Assembly (NCBI GenBank): GCA_037976565.1
Contig: CP137674.1
Span: 32,023,047-32,087,046 of the forward strand
DNA: 64,000 nucleotides
Source of the DNA: Mesocentrotus franciscanus
Taxonomy: Eukaryota > Echinodermata > Echinoidea > Camarodonta > Strongylocentrotidae
Reading direction: 5' to 3'
Part shown: one piece after another, positions 11,789-24,449 of the stretch
Position numbering within the stretch: the first letter of the stretch is position 1
How the letters are laid out: the number at the start of each line of letters is the position of its first letter
Program-made: the position numbers and the translations under genes
Notes under the pieces: generated by a model
The model's input: the letters and a program-made list of their open reading frames with translations, nothing else
What the model was told of the DNA's origin: nothing
Databases searched by the model: none

Positions 11789-14700
11789 GTGAGTTTTATA
11801 GGACCAGTTAGTTCCTAAATCATTTTATGATGTTTCATTTTATGTTTCGTTGGTCAAAAGTTGGATTAATCATATGTCTATTTATCTTATTCGTCATGAA
11901 AACAAGTAGCTGCAAAATAGCATCAACAAAAATGAAGGCGAGTTTGTTCCTTAATAATAAGATGATGTTTCATGTTGGTTTAAAGTAGATAGGCTTCATA
12001 GTGCGACCTTTTCTCCTATCTTACTACGAATAAACTGAAAAACAACAACAAAGTGAACGTCTTTTGTATCTTTATGTTTTTCTTACATTTGGAAAGAATA
12101 TAATTTTGAAAAACATAGTTTATCACTTGATCACAAAACCAAAACCCAGGACACGACATATCGTGAAGTTGATATAAACATCACTGCTTTATTATAGTCT
12201 ATGATATAGAAGAGGTGTCAGTGACTTTCTTTGCACAAGAAATGTTATTGGAAATTAATGCATTTGTAATTCACTTACGATAAGACTGTGTAATCATACA
12301 ATTAATTCATTCTGTCAAACAGAAGACTATTTCTTCATTTTTTAAAAATTCATTCATTCAATTTCCCGGCAAAGAGAAAGAGAAATAAAAACACATGTAG
12401 AGCAGGGACTTGTTACAAGTCCCTGTATATAACAAGTCCCTGTATAGAGGCAAATGAAGAAAGATTCAACACCAAATAGTGCCCGGGAATAATCACTTTT
12501 CTAAAAACCAAATTATGATTTTCCACAATACCGTTCCGTCTAGACACTATAAACAAAAGCTTTTATTGGTATGATTTACGACCAAAGGCCTATATACAAT
12601 TGTAACTCTATGCTCATACCTATCAGCCAGGTGTATCATACCCCCTAAAAAATATAAGTAATCATTGTCATAAACAGCGAAATGCCACCTCATATGAAAA
12701 AAGGATAGTTGTGTCTTTAATTCACTTTGATTATTTTTGTTAAGGCTCAGATAATGTTTAAAAGCATTCATGTCTATTTCTAGTCTTTGCAAACAATATT
12801 GTCCATTGTTGTATTGATAACGAAAAGGTATAATCTGCTTTAGATTTTTGTTCTTCTTGTAAATGGACAGATGAGTTTACAAGCATTCGTGCCAATTTTA
12901 GGTCTTCGCAAACAATTATTTTGTATCATTCATTGTTGAATTTAAGACTGCGTACACAAACGTTGTAGATAAGTGTATAAGCATTCATGTGCAGTATATT
13001 TGTAGGTCTTGGCAAATAATAGTTATCTTAATGTAAATGGCGCAATCTTGCCAGCAGATAAACCGTGATCTAAGTTGTGGGCTCCCCCGCAATAATTTTT
13101 AGATTTTCTGTGTATCCTAAGGAAAAACTCTTATGATTGCGTTGGCCCCCTCCAAGTTCTGATGATGGATTGAAACTCATTTCTGTAAGCACTCTCGATA
13201 AAAAATGAATTAAAGTCACTCCATTCCGAAGAACACTGTTCTCTAGATAATTCTAATATAATTTAAAATTCTTGGCTTAGCTAGAGCCGGGGTAATGTTG
13301 GAGCTCCTCGAACAATTTTCATGCTGACTATGAGTGCTATAGAAGTATCCAATGTTATTATTATTATCATTATTATCATTATCATTATTATCAACCTCAT
13401 CATAATTATCATTATTAAGATATAGTATGGAGTCTGGACTTATAGGTTCTATTTATGTTTTGAAAACAAATTTACTCTATTTCACTCCATTATTCCACAT
13501 GACAATACCTGTGATATATTTACCCATTTTAAGAGATTAGTGAAAAACAAAGCAACAGATTTTATTAGGCCTTTATGCATGAAATATGAGAATTTTAAAA
13601 ATTATTGTTTGTCTGGGAGGTATTTTTCAAAAAAACATATCCTCCCGTGGAAAACTATTAAAATAAATACATCAATTCTTACAAGCTCCACTTCCACAAT
13701 ACCACAATCTCCTTAGTGAAAAAAATGTATCGACTGTTTTAATTATAAGAAAAAGCCCCATCATTTATTTATTCATTTATTTATTTATTCATGTATTCAT
13801 AGTCTGTCTTCTTGAAATATAGAAAAGTCTCCTTTTGTGTTAAAAGAATCTTGCTTCACAAGAGACCCCTGTAGGCATATAGTATAATATGATGTCAAAT
13901 TCTAGGAGTACGATAATGATATACAAAAATGATGATACAAAATACAAGTGCTAAAAGATTCATTAATAATAATAATAATTCCCATTTCAAAACGTGATAT
14001 TTGACGATCATTTGATGGACAATAAGTGAACAATAGGTCAATAGGCATTTTGAATGCTATCATTCCATTAAAAAAAAAAACAGATTTAAAAAATAAGTAA
14101 AATCGCGACCTGAACGGATACTTACTAACCATTCTTGTTTATTTTTAGTTCTATTTCGAGTAAAGTGTGATGGATATGTAGTGTTTGTAAATGCAAGCGT
14201 TTGTGGAAATGATGTATAGAAACAGTAAAATACTTTAAAATATTTCAGGAAAGGTTTTCTACAGTATACTCAAGCACAGATAACAAAAATTTATTTGTCG
14301 TAGTTGGTTCGATCGCAAAGACTTCTTTCGACACATAAAATGAAGGCCATTTTCAATTCCCTACATGTTTGTCATATCCCATAGAAATTATGTTCAACTT
14401 ACACAGTAGTACCTCATCACTACATCTATGCGAGTGTGAAATTGGCATTTGGTCAGAGGATTGTGACAGTTAATTTTGCTTGTAAGGAACAGAATTACCT
14501 ACAAGTACATGTATTGAGAGAGTGTCGATAAAAAGGGTGAGTATTTACTCTGAAAACACACATGTTTGGCCATAATGCTCTGCAATAGTCAATTACAATT
14601 CTCCCATTTGTCGTGCAAAAAATATCATTAGTTTCTGTTCTTCTCCGAAGCGCACTACTCAAAATATTGTTGATAACTTATTAAGGAAGGAATGCGTTAA

Positions 14701-17700
14701 TTAACCAAGATTTAAACATAGTTTTTATTATATCATTTCTTCGATAAGTTAAAGGTTCTGTAATGCAAGTACAATTTTAAGTATTTGAGCCTATCTACCA
14801 GTGATGTGAGCAAAACAATTTCCATGTATTAATTAATGTACATCGGACCAATAAAATGAATAAATGAATATTATCATGGGTCCTCTTAAAAGAACGGACC
14901 ATCCTGAGTGATACATTTTGAATGAGCGAATATTATCATGGGTCCTCTTAAAAGAAAGAACCATCCTGGGTCAAACATTTTGAATATTGTCATGCTTTTA
15001 TTCTTCCCAGACTTCACCTATATTTTCTTTTGATTCTGATACCCATTTTACCTGTGCAATTTTCGCGTTCCTCTTCCCCACATGGCTGTGTGTATACACA
15101 TTTCGCTTGTTACTTCTCTGTCTTATTCTCCCTCTATTCCTTTATCTTTATGTACATATCTCTCTCTCTCTCTGTATTCGACAATCGACTATTCTGTCCA
15201 TCTTCCCTTCTTTTTTATACTATTGCTTTACATGAATCGCCTTCTCTTTCTATCTCTCCCTCTCTTTTCCCCTTTCGTTCCCTATCTCTATATCACCATA
15301 ATTATATCCCTCTCTATCTATATCTATCTATCTCTTTTTTCTCTCTGTCCTTCTGTCATTGACATGACCCCCCCTCTCTCTCTCTCTCTCAACCGATCTT
15401 TCTCTCTGTCTGACCTTGTGTTCCTGTCTGAAGTTCAGAGGGTTAAATGTTAAATAAGAAATATTTTCGGGGAATCTTGCCAGGTGGCATGAGTGTCTTC
15501 AGACCGAGAAAGAGCATATGGAACACATTGATCAAAATGACAGTTATGTTCCTCAATAAAAAAAAACAGCAAAAGGATCTCTACACGCTTTTCGTCCTCT
15601 TGCTTGCTTCTCCGGAAATATGTGACCCTTCAGAATGTAGGTACATGCTACCATCAATAAACGAGTGTTAGTACTTATTGTTGACATATTTAGTTTGTTG
15701 GATAGTAATAATATATAGTAATTTTTCAAATATTTTAATGCCTCCTTTCTTATATCGTGTTTTTATTTCTTTAATAAAATGTGGATATGAGTGGAGATCG
15801 AGCACCAGGCGATGAGTAAAAGATTTATTTTCTATCAGAATTCTACTCCACAAATTCATGAATTACATGGACTGTCAGAAACCCGACGTCAATGCGAAAG
15901 AAACTGGGGCAATGTGAAATTGTTATGTTTCATATCAGGCTTTTAATATAGGTAAAAAACATATGTGGTTTTGATGAATCTCGATTACATATGTCTTCCT
16001 ACTTTTCGTTTATGATTAATCGAAATCTAGATGTTTTTATTGTTCGGTGGTTTGGTGAATAAATACCACATTTCTTCATGAAGTCGTTTTATCGTAATTT
16101 ACATTCGAAATTATTTGAGAAGGTTTATCTTGGAAAACACTAAAATACAATTGTGTACGTGCAAATGCATATCTTGATCAAAGTTTGAATAAAATCACTT
16201 AGTATTTTAAATGTCATAAATGTGATACTAGCATTTACCAACAACAGCAATAACCAGAAATACATTAATAAGTCATGGTTGACGTAGCAATTCGTTTGAA
16301 AACAGGTGTACGTTAAGTGATTTTTATAGCTGCATACAGATAATGACATAACGATGAAGGTCAAAGGTTGGAATGTTAACTTCCTGATCCATTCAACCCT
16401 GTACAATCATTAAACCAGAATTGCTCTTAATAAGGCATATACGTCACAATATGTGAAATATTGAATGAACTGTAACACTTATATATATATATACTTTTTG
16501 GGGGGCAGTTGGAGTCTTTTAAAACATATGTGAGTAAAGTTATAAGTCTGATGACTTGTGTGCGCTTGTTTGGCTTGTTGTAAACTGTTAAGCAAACTTG
16601 TTGCCTTTTTTGTTCGGCACTTTAGTGTAATACCGGCCAATCAGAGGAGATCTGTATTCTGTTTTCTGTATTAAAAAAACAATTATGATGCTTTCCACTT
16701 CGTCCGCAAATGGTTATGACAGACTTTTCCTCACCAGATAATAGCCGGACGACAAAGAATGGAAAAAAAACTAACTTAATTATATATTTCATCTCTAAGG
16801 TATATACCGTTAAACAGTCCATCTTATTGTGTGGTAAATAAATGTCGTAATTCATATGGAAGCAGTGATGATGAACATTTTAATTCCTTCTTCAGCAATA
16901 AACTAAGAATAAATGAATAATAGGCAAATACACATATCAATCAGTTTAAAGATATATTCCATGAAACGTATTTCATGTTTTCCCATTTTGGCCCTGTAAT
17001 GCAGTTGCATTATAGCACGATAGTCCAAAGATATGTCATTATATCTTGTTTCTTTAATGAATTTTCTTTGCTGAATGAGATAATAAAAACGATACTTTAC
17101 TTTGCTGGATACACCACGTTAAACAATGAATATGATGAAGTTTCCCGAGCTCTTGATTTCAGACTTTATATGAATTTCATCTTTATTATTTTGTTCTTTC
17201 ACCTCGACAGTCCGTATTCAGTGCGGAGGACCAAACGAAGCAGGTCAAACCGATGAATGCTACCGATTCGAACTCCCCGCCGATCTTAACAACAACGCCA
17301 TCGTTATCAGCGGTGCGGTCGTCCTCTTGCCGGCGGGAAACCGTTTTCCTACTTCCCGTCAGAGGACCGTCAATCACAACGTCACTATCGTAGCTAAATT
17401 CCCGACGTCAGGAGAATGTAAGAGAAACATCTAATATGTCGCTTAAAAAAATAACCAGTGTGATAATGGCAGCACCCCATCATGTGTATAACCCCCAAAA
17501 AAAAAAAAAAATGAAAAGAAAACAAAGGAGAACAAACAAATGTAAAAAGAAATAGTTGAAATTCTAATACCCGTTGTGCACGAGGCGTTATCTTTGGTGT
17601 CTATGTGATAGTAAAATCGTACAAAGAGTGAAAACAAAATGGAGAATGCACCCATGCCTTTTGATAACTATCTTATACCCAAATTGCCTTCATCTTGATA

Positions 17701-19184
17701 AGCATGTGTAATGACACAATCAAAATGGCGCCTCGTCTATAATACAAGAGGCATGCCAGAGATGTATATAACCTCTAGTAATGAGCATTTTCCTCAAGTC
17801 AACCTAACAATTAAAGAGAGAAATTTCATAGGCAAATGTCAATCATACAAACCTATCTTGAATGATTATCACAAATGTACACGAATAATTTATTATTATC
17901 AGTATTCTTTTAATAATTCTTGGTATTATTGTTTAATTATTTATTTACTTTTTGCTTTTCTGCAGATGCCTACAGGGAGAGTATTTCTGTTCAGAACATC
18001 TCCTACGACATACCTTGGAAATGGAAGAGTGCTTCCCTCCCGCAAGGCTCTTCCCTCGTTTCCCGCGCACTCCAAGAAGATAACACCCTCCTTCTCAAAC
18101 TCTCCGTCATCAGCAATGCCAACGGACAACCAACCACCAGTAATTTCATTCCTATGGAGTCCAACATGCTTCCCGTGTTGGTGGTTGACATCGAATTCAA
18201 TGGGACGGATTCGTCAACGACCTCGTCGACGACGACGACAGCGACATTGCGTACCACACAGGCTAACGTGCTTGAAAGACAACTACGGAAGCGAAGGACA
18301 GTATTGCATACCACAGAAGACTCTCTATCAAGGTACGTACACTCAAATTAAAAACATGTGGTTGAATGTACATGTAGCACCCGGATAAAGCTCTGAAATA
18401 TTAGTCTAACTTCTGGATCGAATCGTAGAAAGTTATTACGTTTTAAGTCAGTATCTACATTAATAGTTCTTCCTCCCCGGAAAAAGAAAGAACCTGCTCA
18501 ATATATAAAACGTGTAGGCCCTACATTGTATTACGTTAAAGAACGCTACGCCAAATTTGTTTGATTTGGGTGAAATGTCTATGCTGCTATGATTTCCTAC
18601 TGCAATAGGCCTGTCTTCTTTCCTTATTTCCGCTAAAAAAAAATTGTCACCTGTATTTTATTTTTATTTTTATTTTTTTAACTCTCCACAGGATTGTATG
18701 GTTTTATGTCTTAACGTAAGAGAGCAAGACTGTTTATGTTCCAAAAATCACGTGTTTAACTGAAGGGTTTATCTTTGATCCATTCTGACTTCCTGTTATC
18801 TGCAGCAACACAGTGACATGCTCCGGGTATCCGGGATGCTGTCGTCGGACGATGAATGTTTCTTTCTCTGATCTGGGTTGGCGTTGGATCTTGGCACCTC
18901 GAAGACTTATAACGAATGTTTGCATTGGATCGTGTCTCGCACCCTCAGTGACCTTCGAAAGCTTTATGGTCAATCTTATGCAGGGCCATCGTCCATCGTC
19001 AAGGGATGAGCGAAGATGCCGTCCATCGCGCACCGACCATTTCGACGCGCTCGTGATCAACGAAGATGGCGACATCCAAATGATGAGATTGCCCGACTTC
19101 ATTGTCCGCGAATGCGCATGTGCTGAAAGTCATGAGAGAAATACCAAGGTACCCCCTGCAGCGACTGAGGGTAAGCACATGTAG
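11209..19184 (+). CDS. TGF-beta superfamily ligand, Lefty-like cysteine pattern (four exons)
   Basis: This is a secreted signalling ligand assembled from exons 11209-11788, 17211-17417, 17966-18332 and 18806-19184, giving about 510 residues. All junctions use GT/AG; intron phases are 1, 1 and 2. Residues 1-27 form a signal peptide (MATLSRSCQLLVAAVLIVAT). The propeptide runs to RKRR (residue 373, ending at 18297), a furin-type site. The mature part of about 137 residues has the family signature CSGYPGCCRRTMNVSF, LGWRWILAP, VCIGSC and a final CAC at residues 488-490. Position 455 is Arg (RRCRPS) where most family members have the Cys that bonds two subunits. A 20-residue tail follows the last CxC. 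Loss of that Cys, a C-terminal tail and a four-exon gene fit Lefty/antivin. The LGWRWI and VCIGSC text also resembles GDF15/Maverick-type ligands. The family is near certain; the subfamily is not. Confidence 0.9.
11789..17210 (+). other. Intron 1 of the ligand gene (5.4 kb)
   Basis: It is bounded by GTGAGT and a pyrimidine-rich acceptor ending TCGACAG. Contents: a short foldback around 12404-12443 (CAGGGACTTGTTACAAGTCC); three diverged copies of a block of about 125 bp at about 12545-13030 sharing a GCATTCATG...GTCTTTGCAAACAAT pattern; TTATTA and ATTTATTC simple repeats near 13350-13410 and 13763-13800; a direct duplication of about 70 bp at 14868-14990; and a CT-rich tract at about 15100-15415. 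No additional exon is seen. Confidence 0.7.
17211..17417 (+). CDS. Ligand gene exon 2: propeptide core
   Basis: This 207-bp exon lies between TCGACAG and GTAAGA, in phase 1 on both sides. It encodes CYRFELPADLNNNAIVISGA and VVLLPAGNR, matching the prodomain strand pattern in which a Phe/Leu-rich strand is followed by small residues and a second strand. It includes an N-glycosylation sequon (NVT). Codon choice is markedly more GC-rich than the flanking introns. Confidence 0.85.
17966..18332 (+). CDS. Ligand gene exon 3: end of propeptide and cleavage site
   Basis: This 367-bp exon lies between TTTTCTGCAG and GTACGT. It encodes the hydrophobic propeptide strands (LLLKLSVIS, LPVLVVDIEF), sequons NIS and NGT, and a Thr-rich linker. 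The basic site LRKRR at 18283-18297 is where furin-type processing would release the mature ligand. It ends in phase 2, matching exon 4. Confidence 0.88.
18806..19184 (+). CDS. Ligand gene exon 4: cystine-knot domain
   Basis: It starts after TTATCTGCAG and carries the whole knot: Cys 390, a CC pair four residues later, CIGSC, the single Cys 456 and the final CAC. Eight cysteines are present where TGF-beta/activin-type ligands have nine. The sequon NVS lies in the first finger. The stop is TAG at 19182. A GTAAGC near 19170 could act as an alternative donor that would replace the last few tail residues. Confidence 0.92.
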
Positions 19185-19326
19185 GACTATTTTAATGCGT
19201 CACTATATGATGCCAACGTCCAGATAAACGGGTATTTTATAATTCATAATCTCATTTTGATAGCCACCCACTGTAAAGAAACGCAACTGCAGAGGTGATT
19301 ACAGATGTAAGTTTACCTTAGTTTTG

Positions 19327-19332
19327 AATAAA
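19327..19332 (+). terminator. Candidate polyadenylation signal AATAAA
   Basis: This AATAAA lies about 145 nt after the ligand stop codon, a plausible short 3' UTR. Another copy at about 19568 could serve instead. It is visible in the sequence, but its use is inferred. Confidence 0.4.
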
Positions 19333-19334
19333 AT

Positions 19335-21399
19335 TAATCTTGCACATTTAGAAGAACATTACAGACTAAATCCAGCGAAATTTCGTCATTGAATTTATGT
19401 CCTACGATGACGCTTTATTTGGTACGTACTTAATATTGAAATGCTATAGAAATTTATTCCCACTTTTGTTTACTTTACGTTACCTTACTCTAATTACGCT
19501 CGAGTGATAACTGTAAAAGAAGTTGTAAAAAGATACGATTTCTAATTGAAATTTGTAAACATGTAAGCAATAAAGTGACCCCCAATTATATCCCTTGAAA
19601 AGTGGGTTTTGTACATCTCTCCTTCACGAAAAACGCAGGCATGATGGAACATTCTGATAGTCAAACGGTTGGATCAACCCTCGACCGATTGTTTTCAAAG
19701 GTAATTCAATCAGCAGATCACCCGAATTAGAAACGAATAGTTGCCTCAACCTTATGTTTCTTTGTCGAAAATCCTTGAACTTTGAGTTATATCACACGTC
19801 ATAACATAAATAATGAGAAAAACTGATTTTGTAAAGTTCAGACACGAACTGAGTAGGCTTGAACTTCAAAATGATTTTCTATAGAATGAGTTACCTTTTT
19901 GACGTAATTGAAAGGGGTGTCGTCTTTAAAAAGGAGCTATTGTCCATTTAGACGTAGTATTGAAGGTTGTTTAATTGTTTCTCATGTTGGCTTAGATTAT
20001 GAGAAAAAGTATTCCCAAAGCTTTCCTAAAAAGTCTAATTTTTAGGAAAAATAGTCAACGTTACTGTGTGAAACAGTAAAGTCCATTTTCAAGAAAGAAA
20101 AAGAAGGAAAAAAAAGAAGAAGTTTATATCAGACTGGAATAACTCAGAGATACTATCATAATGAGTAGCAGGAGTAATTTCAAAGGAATTTCAAATTATT
20201 GTCACCATTCAATCCTGTTTCCCATAAACCTTTGGACTGATTTGACAAAGTATTTTTTCAAATATAAAATAGTACATATAATGTTATGAAAATGTTGTTT
20301 ATTTAGTGTTATTATCACATTTTAAGATCTAGTATTAAGAGAAAGCATAATGGGTAGAACATATATTATTTTCTGTAATAATAGCTAAGGGAGGAAGATT
20401 TGATCTAAATTTCTAAGTATAAAAAGTCACATTATTATTTTTCACATTTACATTTGATTTACCTGTGATATTATTGATTGATATGTAATTGTTCTAATAC
20501 TTAAATGACAGATATGGTCATACTTGGTTGTATAAGTCAATTATAGCACTTATTGGCAAACTTTAGAAAGAGAATATAGGAATAAATTTTTGGTGAAGTT
20601 TTCTTTTAAATGTATTATGTCCACTGATAGATCGTGTTTATTTATAAATATTTTTAAATACTTGTATGTATGAAATGAAAACGCAACCTAAGGCTTTTTG
20701 GTACTGAGAATCAAATTCATATATTCAAATGGACATTAAAAATGGAGACAATAAAGCATGTAACGCGAAGAATATCAGTTTGGATGAAAGGACGTTTACT
20801 GTTATGGCTTAATGCACATCATGCTAGCTTTTTACATGAGAAATGTTATTGCGCGCATCATTGTACAGCACTGTCTAAAATCTGTAAGGACAAGAACAAA
20901 ACAAAACTGATAAACAAATGGAGAAAGAACAAAAACTTTCGTTTTCATCCCAAAGAAAATGCAATTACTCTCCGCTTGTAACCAAAATCCATATTACTGT
21001 AAATAGAATAAAGGTTTAAATCATGAATGAAAAAAAGAAAAAGAATTTGCCGTTGCAAGAAAATTGTAACACAAAAACTGTATTGCTCACACTGTACATA
21101 GCACCTTCAGTTCATTCCTAAAATATTCAACAAACTCCTATGAATAAGGACCCAGTATTTGTTGTATGTCAATAAGTAAGTTACCCTACCATAAAATCAG
21201 CGCATGAAGGCATGTTCACTTTCCATTAATTTCCATGCTCTGTAGACCTACCTCATGCAAGCTATTGTTCAAAGCTCTGATAAAAAGTCAACATACATCC
21301 CATTGTAACGTGTATAGGTCGATGTGGTATATAGACATGTCATGTGTTAAATCATGTAAGGCAAACTTAATCTGAATGTATCCTTAATCCATTTGATAA
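19335..21399. other. Intergenic AT-rich stretch, no gene seen
   Basis: No splice-flanked coding segment or delimitable repeat was found. The 79-codon frame at 20742-20981 is lysine-rich without a motif and is probably chance. Confidence 0.4.
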
Positions 21400-21474
21400 C
21401 TAACAACTAACAGTGGCTACGATCTTAGGGATTTTGTTTTCTTTGGAAGGAACACAGTGATGATTTTTTACCTG

Positions 21475-21657
21475 ACTGCTAAGAAAGCATAAATGCTTGT
21501 AAGTAAGCAGCCAGACGGCCGACGGCTTTAGGTCCTCTCCGAGGGACCTGGTAGTGAGGATTAATGCCTTACCAAAGGGCACTAGCGCATAGACTTGGTT
21601 TCGAACCCGGGTCACCGGATTACGAGACCACTGCTCTACCAACTGAGCTATGTACAC
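21475..21657 (-). mobile_element. tRNA-derived SINE with a tRNA-Thr-like head
   Basis: On the minus strand from 21657 the sequence reads as a tRNA-like head: A-box TAGCTCAGTTGGTAGAGCA, an anticodon-loop-like CTCGTAA, and B-box GGTTCGAAA. A body containing CCTTTGGTAAGGCATTAATC follows. The anticodon stem is mismatched, so this is not a functional tRNA. The body motif recurs in the SINEs at 34552, 45087, 45437 and 62568, which have a different tRNA head. Confidence 0.65.
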
Positions 21658-21659
21658 CG

Positions 21660-23340
21660 AAGTAAACAGAGGATTTATATATATAGTGTCATACTGATTA
21701 GAAGTTTCGAAGGAGGCACATTACAGTTCTACAGGAACTTCGATACCATGCTTTTATTTGCCATATCTTTGGCGTGACGTTCATTGCTCAGTGGTGCTGC
21801 TCTCTACACATAATTAAAACAAGCTAATATTTATATCTATATCCACCCCCAGAGAATGCTCAAGGTGCATAGAAGTACAAGTATACCCTGGTCTTTAATG
21901 GACTTAATTTCGTATTGATCATATTAGCTTTAATAATCATATGTTTGTTTCATTATTATTAAATCGAGAGGTATGAATAACAGTTGTTTATTTAAAACAG
22001 AATATAAAAATATAAGACTTTAAATATTATTTTAATGCAAATGTGGATAAACGTGGAACAATTTGATGCAAGTGTAGGGAACTGTCAAAGTCTAACCAAA
22101 TAATGTAGGCCTATCGTAATGTATAATTAAAGATTACCCTTTTCCCCCTAAATGGTCAAGACATGATCATAGTTTCCATCCAACGAGACCCGGCTTGGAG
22201 TGTTGATAAGGAATTTAGAACGAAAATGTTTTTTTTTTCTCGAAGTCTACGGTATTTGCTGTATTAATACAAATTACGGAACTCTTTGTTGCATAGCATT
22301 GGCAGTACAGCTCTATGAAGTATATTTCGCCATGATTTAGTTAAATTTTAACTTAATCGTGGCGAAATATGCTTAAATGGACTTGGTAACATTGTTCAGA
22401 TGAGAGGAAATGGTGCTAAGGTAGTGACTTCAATACTAGATGTAAAATTAAAGACAAAGTTTGAGTGAAAACAGACCATTATTCCCGATAAAAATTGGGA
22501 AAAACTGATCTGATTGATTTCTTAATTCTCCCAACTATATTATTACAATTTAATTAAATTTTAGGTGAATGTAAATCGTAACAAAGATATGAATTGGCTC
22601 TATATATCATTCCAGACATTTAAGTGTTGATAGATTTTAAAAATTCTGTCTTATGTCTTATTTTCATGGAAAAACGGTTGGGAAAATTCAAAAATGGTTG
22701 GGAGAATTTACTGGTAAAAGGTGTTGACCAGTGACGCCTTCAAAGAAAACCATAAATATCTTTGTGATTTGAGAATTTTTCAGGATTTTTTGCATGCTAG
22801 AGAGTTAGTACAGTAGAAGGAATAAAATAAGTAACATTTCATACAAAAATTACGCAGTTTTTTCATCAACCTTCAACAATGTTACCGAGTCACTATTGTA
22901 TGTCATTTCAAACGTACTTATATAGATTGTAGCTATAATAGCCATAGTCTCAGTTTTGTAGTCCCTCTACCTCAATATGCTGTACGAAACATATAGTGGA
23001 CACACATGTAACGCTTTTGCCAACTAACACGAAAACCGCTGCGCTATGTTTAGTAACATGAATCAGTATAGTCACTATTATTACGCTCAGCTATAAAAAC
23101 CGAAATTGTGAGAAAAAATATCAGAAATAAAAACAAAATATCAAAATGACTTTCATTGATCCCTTCGCAGACAGTAAATATTCAAAAGTAAAAAATAAAT
23201 ATACGTATCTAATAAAAAAATAAAAATAAAAATAAAACAAATATCGCTGTTAATCAATTAATGCCATGCAGTTGGTCCAACGTCGAATTATGCCACTAGC
23301 TAATTTGTTGCACAATTTAAGAGCTGGCCGGTTTTTTCAG
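21660..23340. other. AT-rich intergenic stretch with one hairpin
   Basis: No gene is seen. An imperfect inverted repeat with arms of about 24 bp (ATATTTCGCCATGATT and its complement) is at 22322-22370 and would form a tight hairpin. Confidence 0.45.
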
Positions 23341-23344
23341 TCTA

Positions 23345-23358
23345 ATTATAGTAATAAT

Positions 23359-23395
<37 letters not shown>

Positions 23396-23660
23396 TTAAT
23401 AATAGTAATAATAATAATAATAATCATCATCATACTAATAATAATCATAATACTACTACTACTAATAATAATAATTAAAAAAAATACTGTACGTCTTGTT
23501 TTATTAACACTGTTCTCCCTACGAGCCCTGCAATCATATCATTACCCCGGCTTTAGCCGAGCTACCATAAGGTACTCAACTATTCAAGGAATTTCCTCCT
23601 ACCGGCCCGGGTACCCATTTACTACACACTTGCCAAAGGACATTAGTCTAAATGTTGATA
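23345..23660 (-). mobile_element. Truncated SINE with long ATT tail
   Basis: On the minus strand the body motif CTAATGTCCTTTGGCAAG, then a GGGTACCCGGG-type segment and TAGCTCGGCTAAAGCC, matches the SINE at 34552-34826. It is followed by an (ATT)n tail of about 130 bp that appears here as an AAT microsatellite at 23345-23478. The tRNA head is missing. The Asn-rich open frame across the tail is an artefact. Confidence 0.6.
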
Positions 23661-23927
23661 CCTACTATGTAATGTTTTTACAGTTTTTGTCCTGATAATT
23701 TCATTACTGCTTTTTAACAAACATGATTTCTAAATGTAAAATATTCACTCTTTCAAGTACAACACAATTCTGTTCACTACGGTTTTTTGTATATGTTTTC
23801 TTCTACGTATCTAGTACCTGATGTTTTATTTCAACAGTTTGTAACATTCGTATCATGGCACCCAAATAAAACTCATTGCAAATAAAAGAAATTGTTCGTT
23901 GTTTGTCTTTAATAAACGTTTGTCTTA

Positions 23928-24446
23928 TGCCCCGTTGACACTTGCCCGCATTTTGGTTTGCGCATAGTTTGCGCATAGACACATACTCTTGCGTGCCAGT
24001 GCGGGAAGTATTCGTGGTAGCGTACGGGAGGACGCGGGCGGATGCGGGCCGTGCGTGAAATGCGTGACAGAATTTTCAAAATGTTCACAATTTTGGCACG
24101 ACAATTTTGTTTGGCAACGTTCGTGAACACTTCGTGAACTATGCGCACCCTATGCGCTACCTAGTCGTGCCAGTGCGCGCCGATGCGTGTCTGTTGGCCT
24201 AGTGGCACGCATGTTCACGACTAGTAAACGACTAATTTGCGCATTGGCTGCGCATACTTCCCGCGCAGTTTTCGCATGCCATGCGCATAGTTTACGAATG
24301 CGTGTCCTGGTGGTTACGCATTGCGTGAACTATTCGTAAATTAGACGTGACCCTGCGTGCGACTGAGTGCCACTAATTGGCACGCATTGGCACGCCATAG
24401 AGCGGGGCAGTGCGGGACCAAAATGCGTGCAAGTGTCAACGAGGCA
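23928..24446. mobile_element. GC-rich MITE with TTA target duplication
   Basis: The terminal inverted repeats start TGCCCCGTTGACACTTGC and TGCCTCGTTGACACTTGC and extend about 30 bp. A TTA trinucleotide flanks each end (23925-23927 and 24447-24449), as expected for PIF/Harbinger-type insertion. The interior is strikingly rich in GCGCATA, TGCGTG and GTGCCA words on both strands, unlike the AT-rich surroundings. Non-coding. Confidence 0.8.
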
Positions 24447-24449
24447 TTA

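Noticed and set aside
15030..15453. Ser/Leu-rich open frames in intron 1
   Set aside because: By-products of a CT-rich simple repeat.
21400..21657. tRNA gene call on the minus strand
   Set aside because: The anticodon stem is mismatched and a SINE body follows directly; it is a tRNA-derived SINE head.
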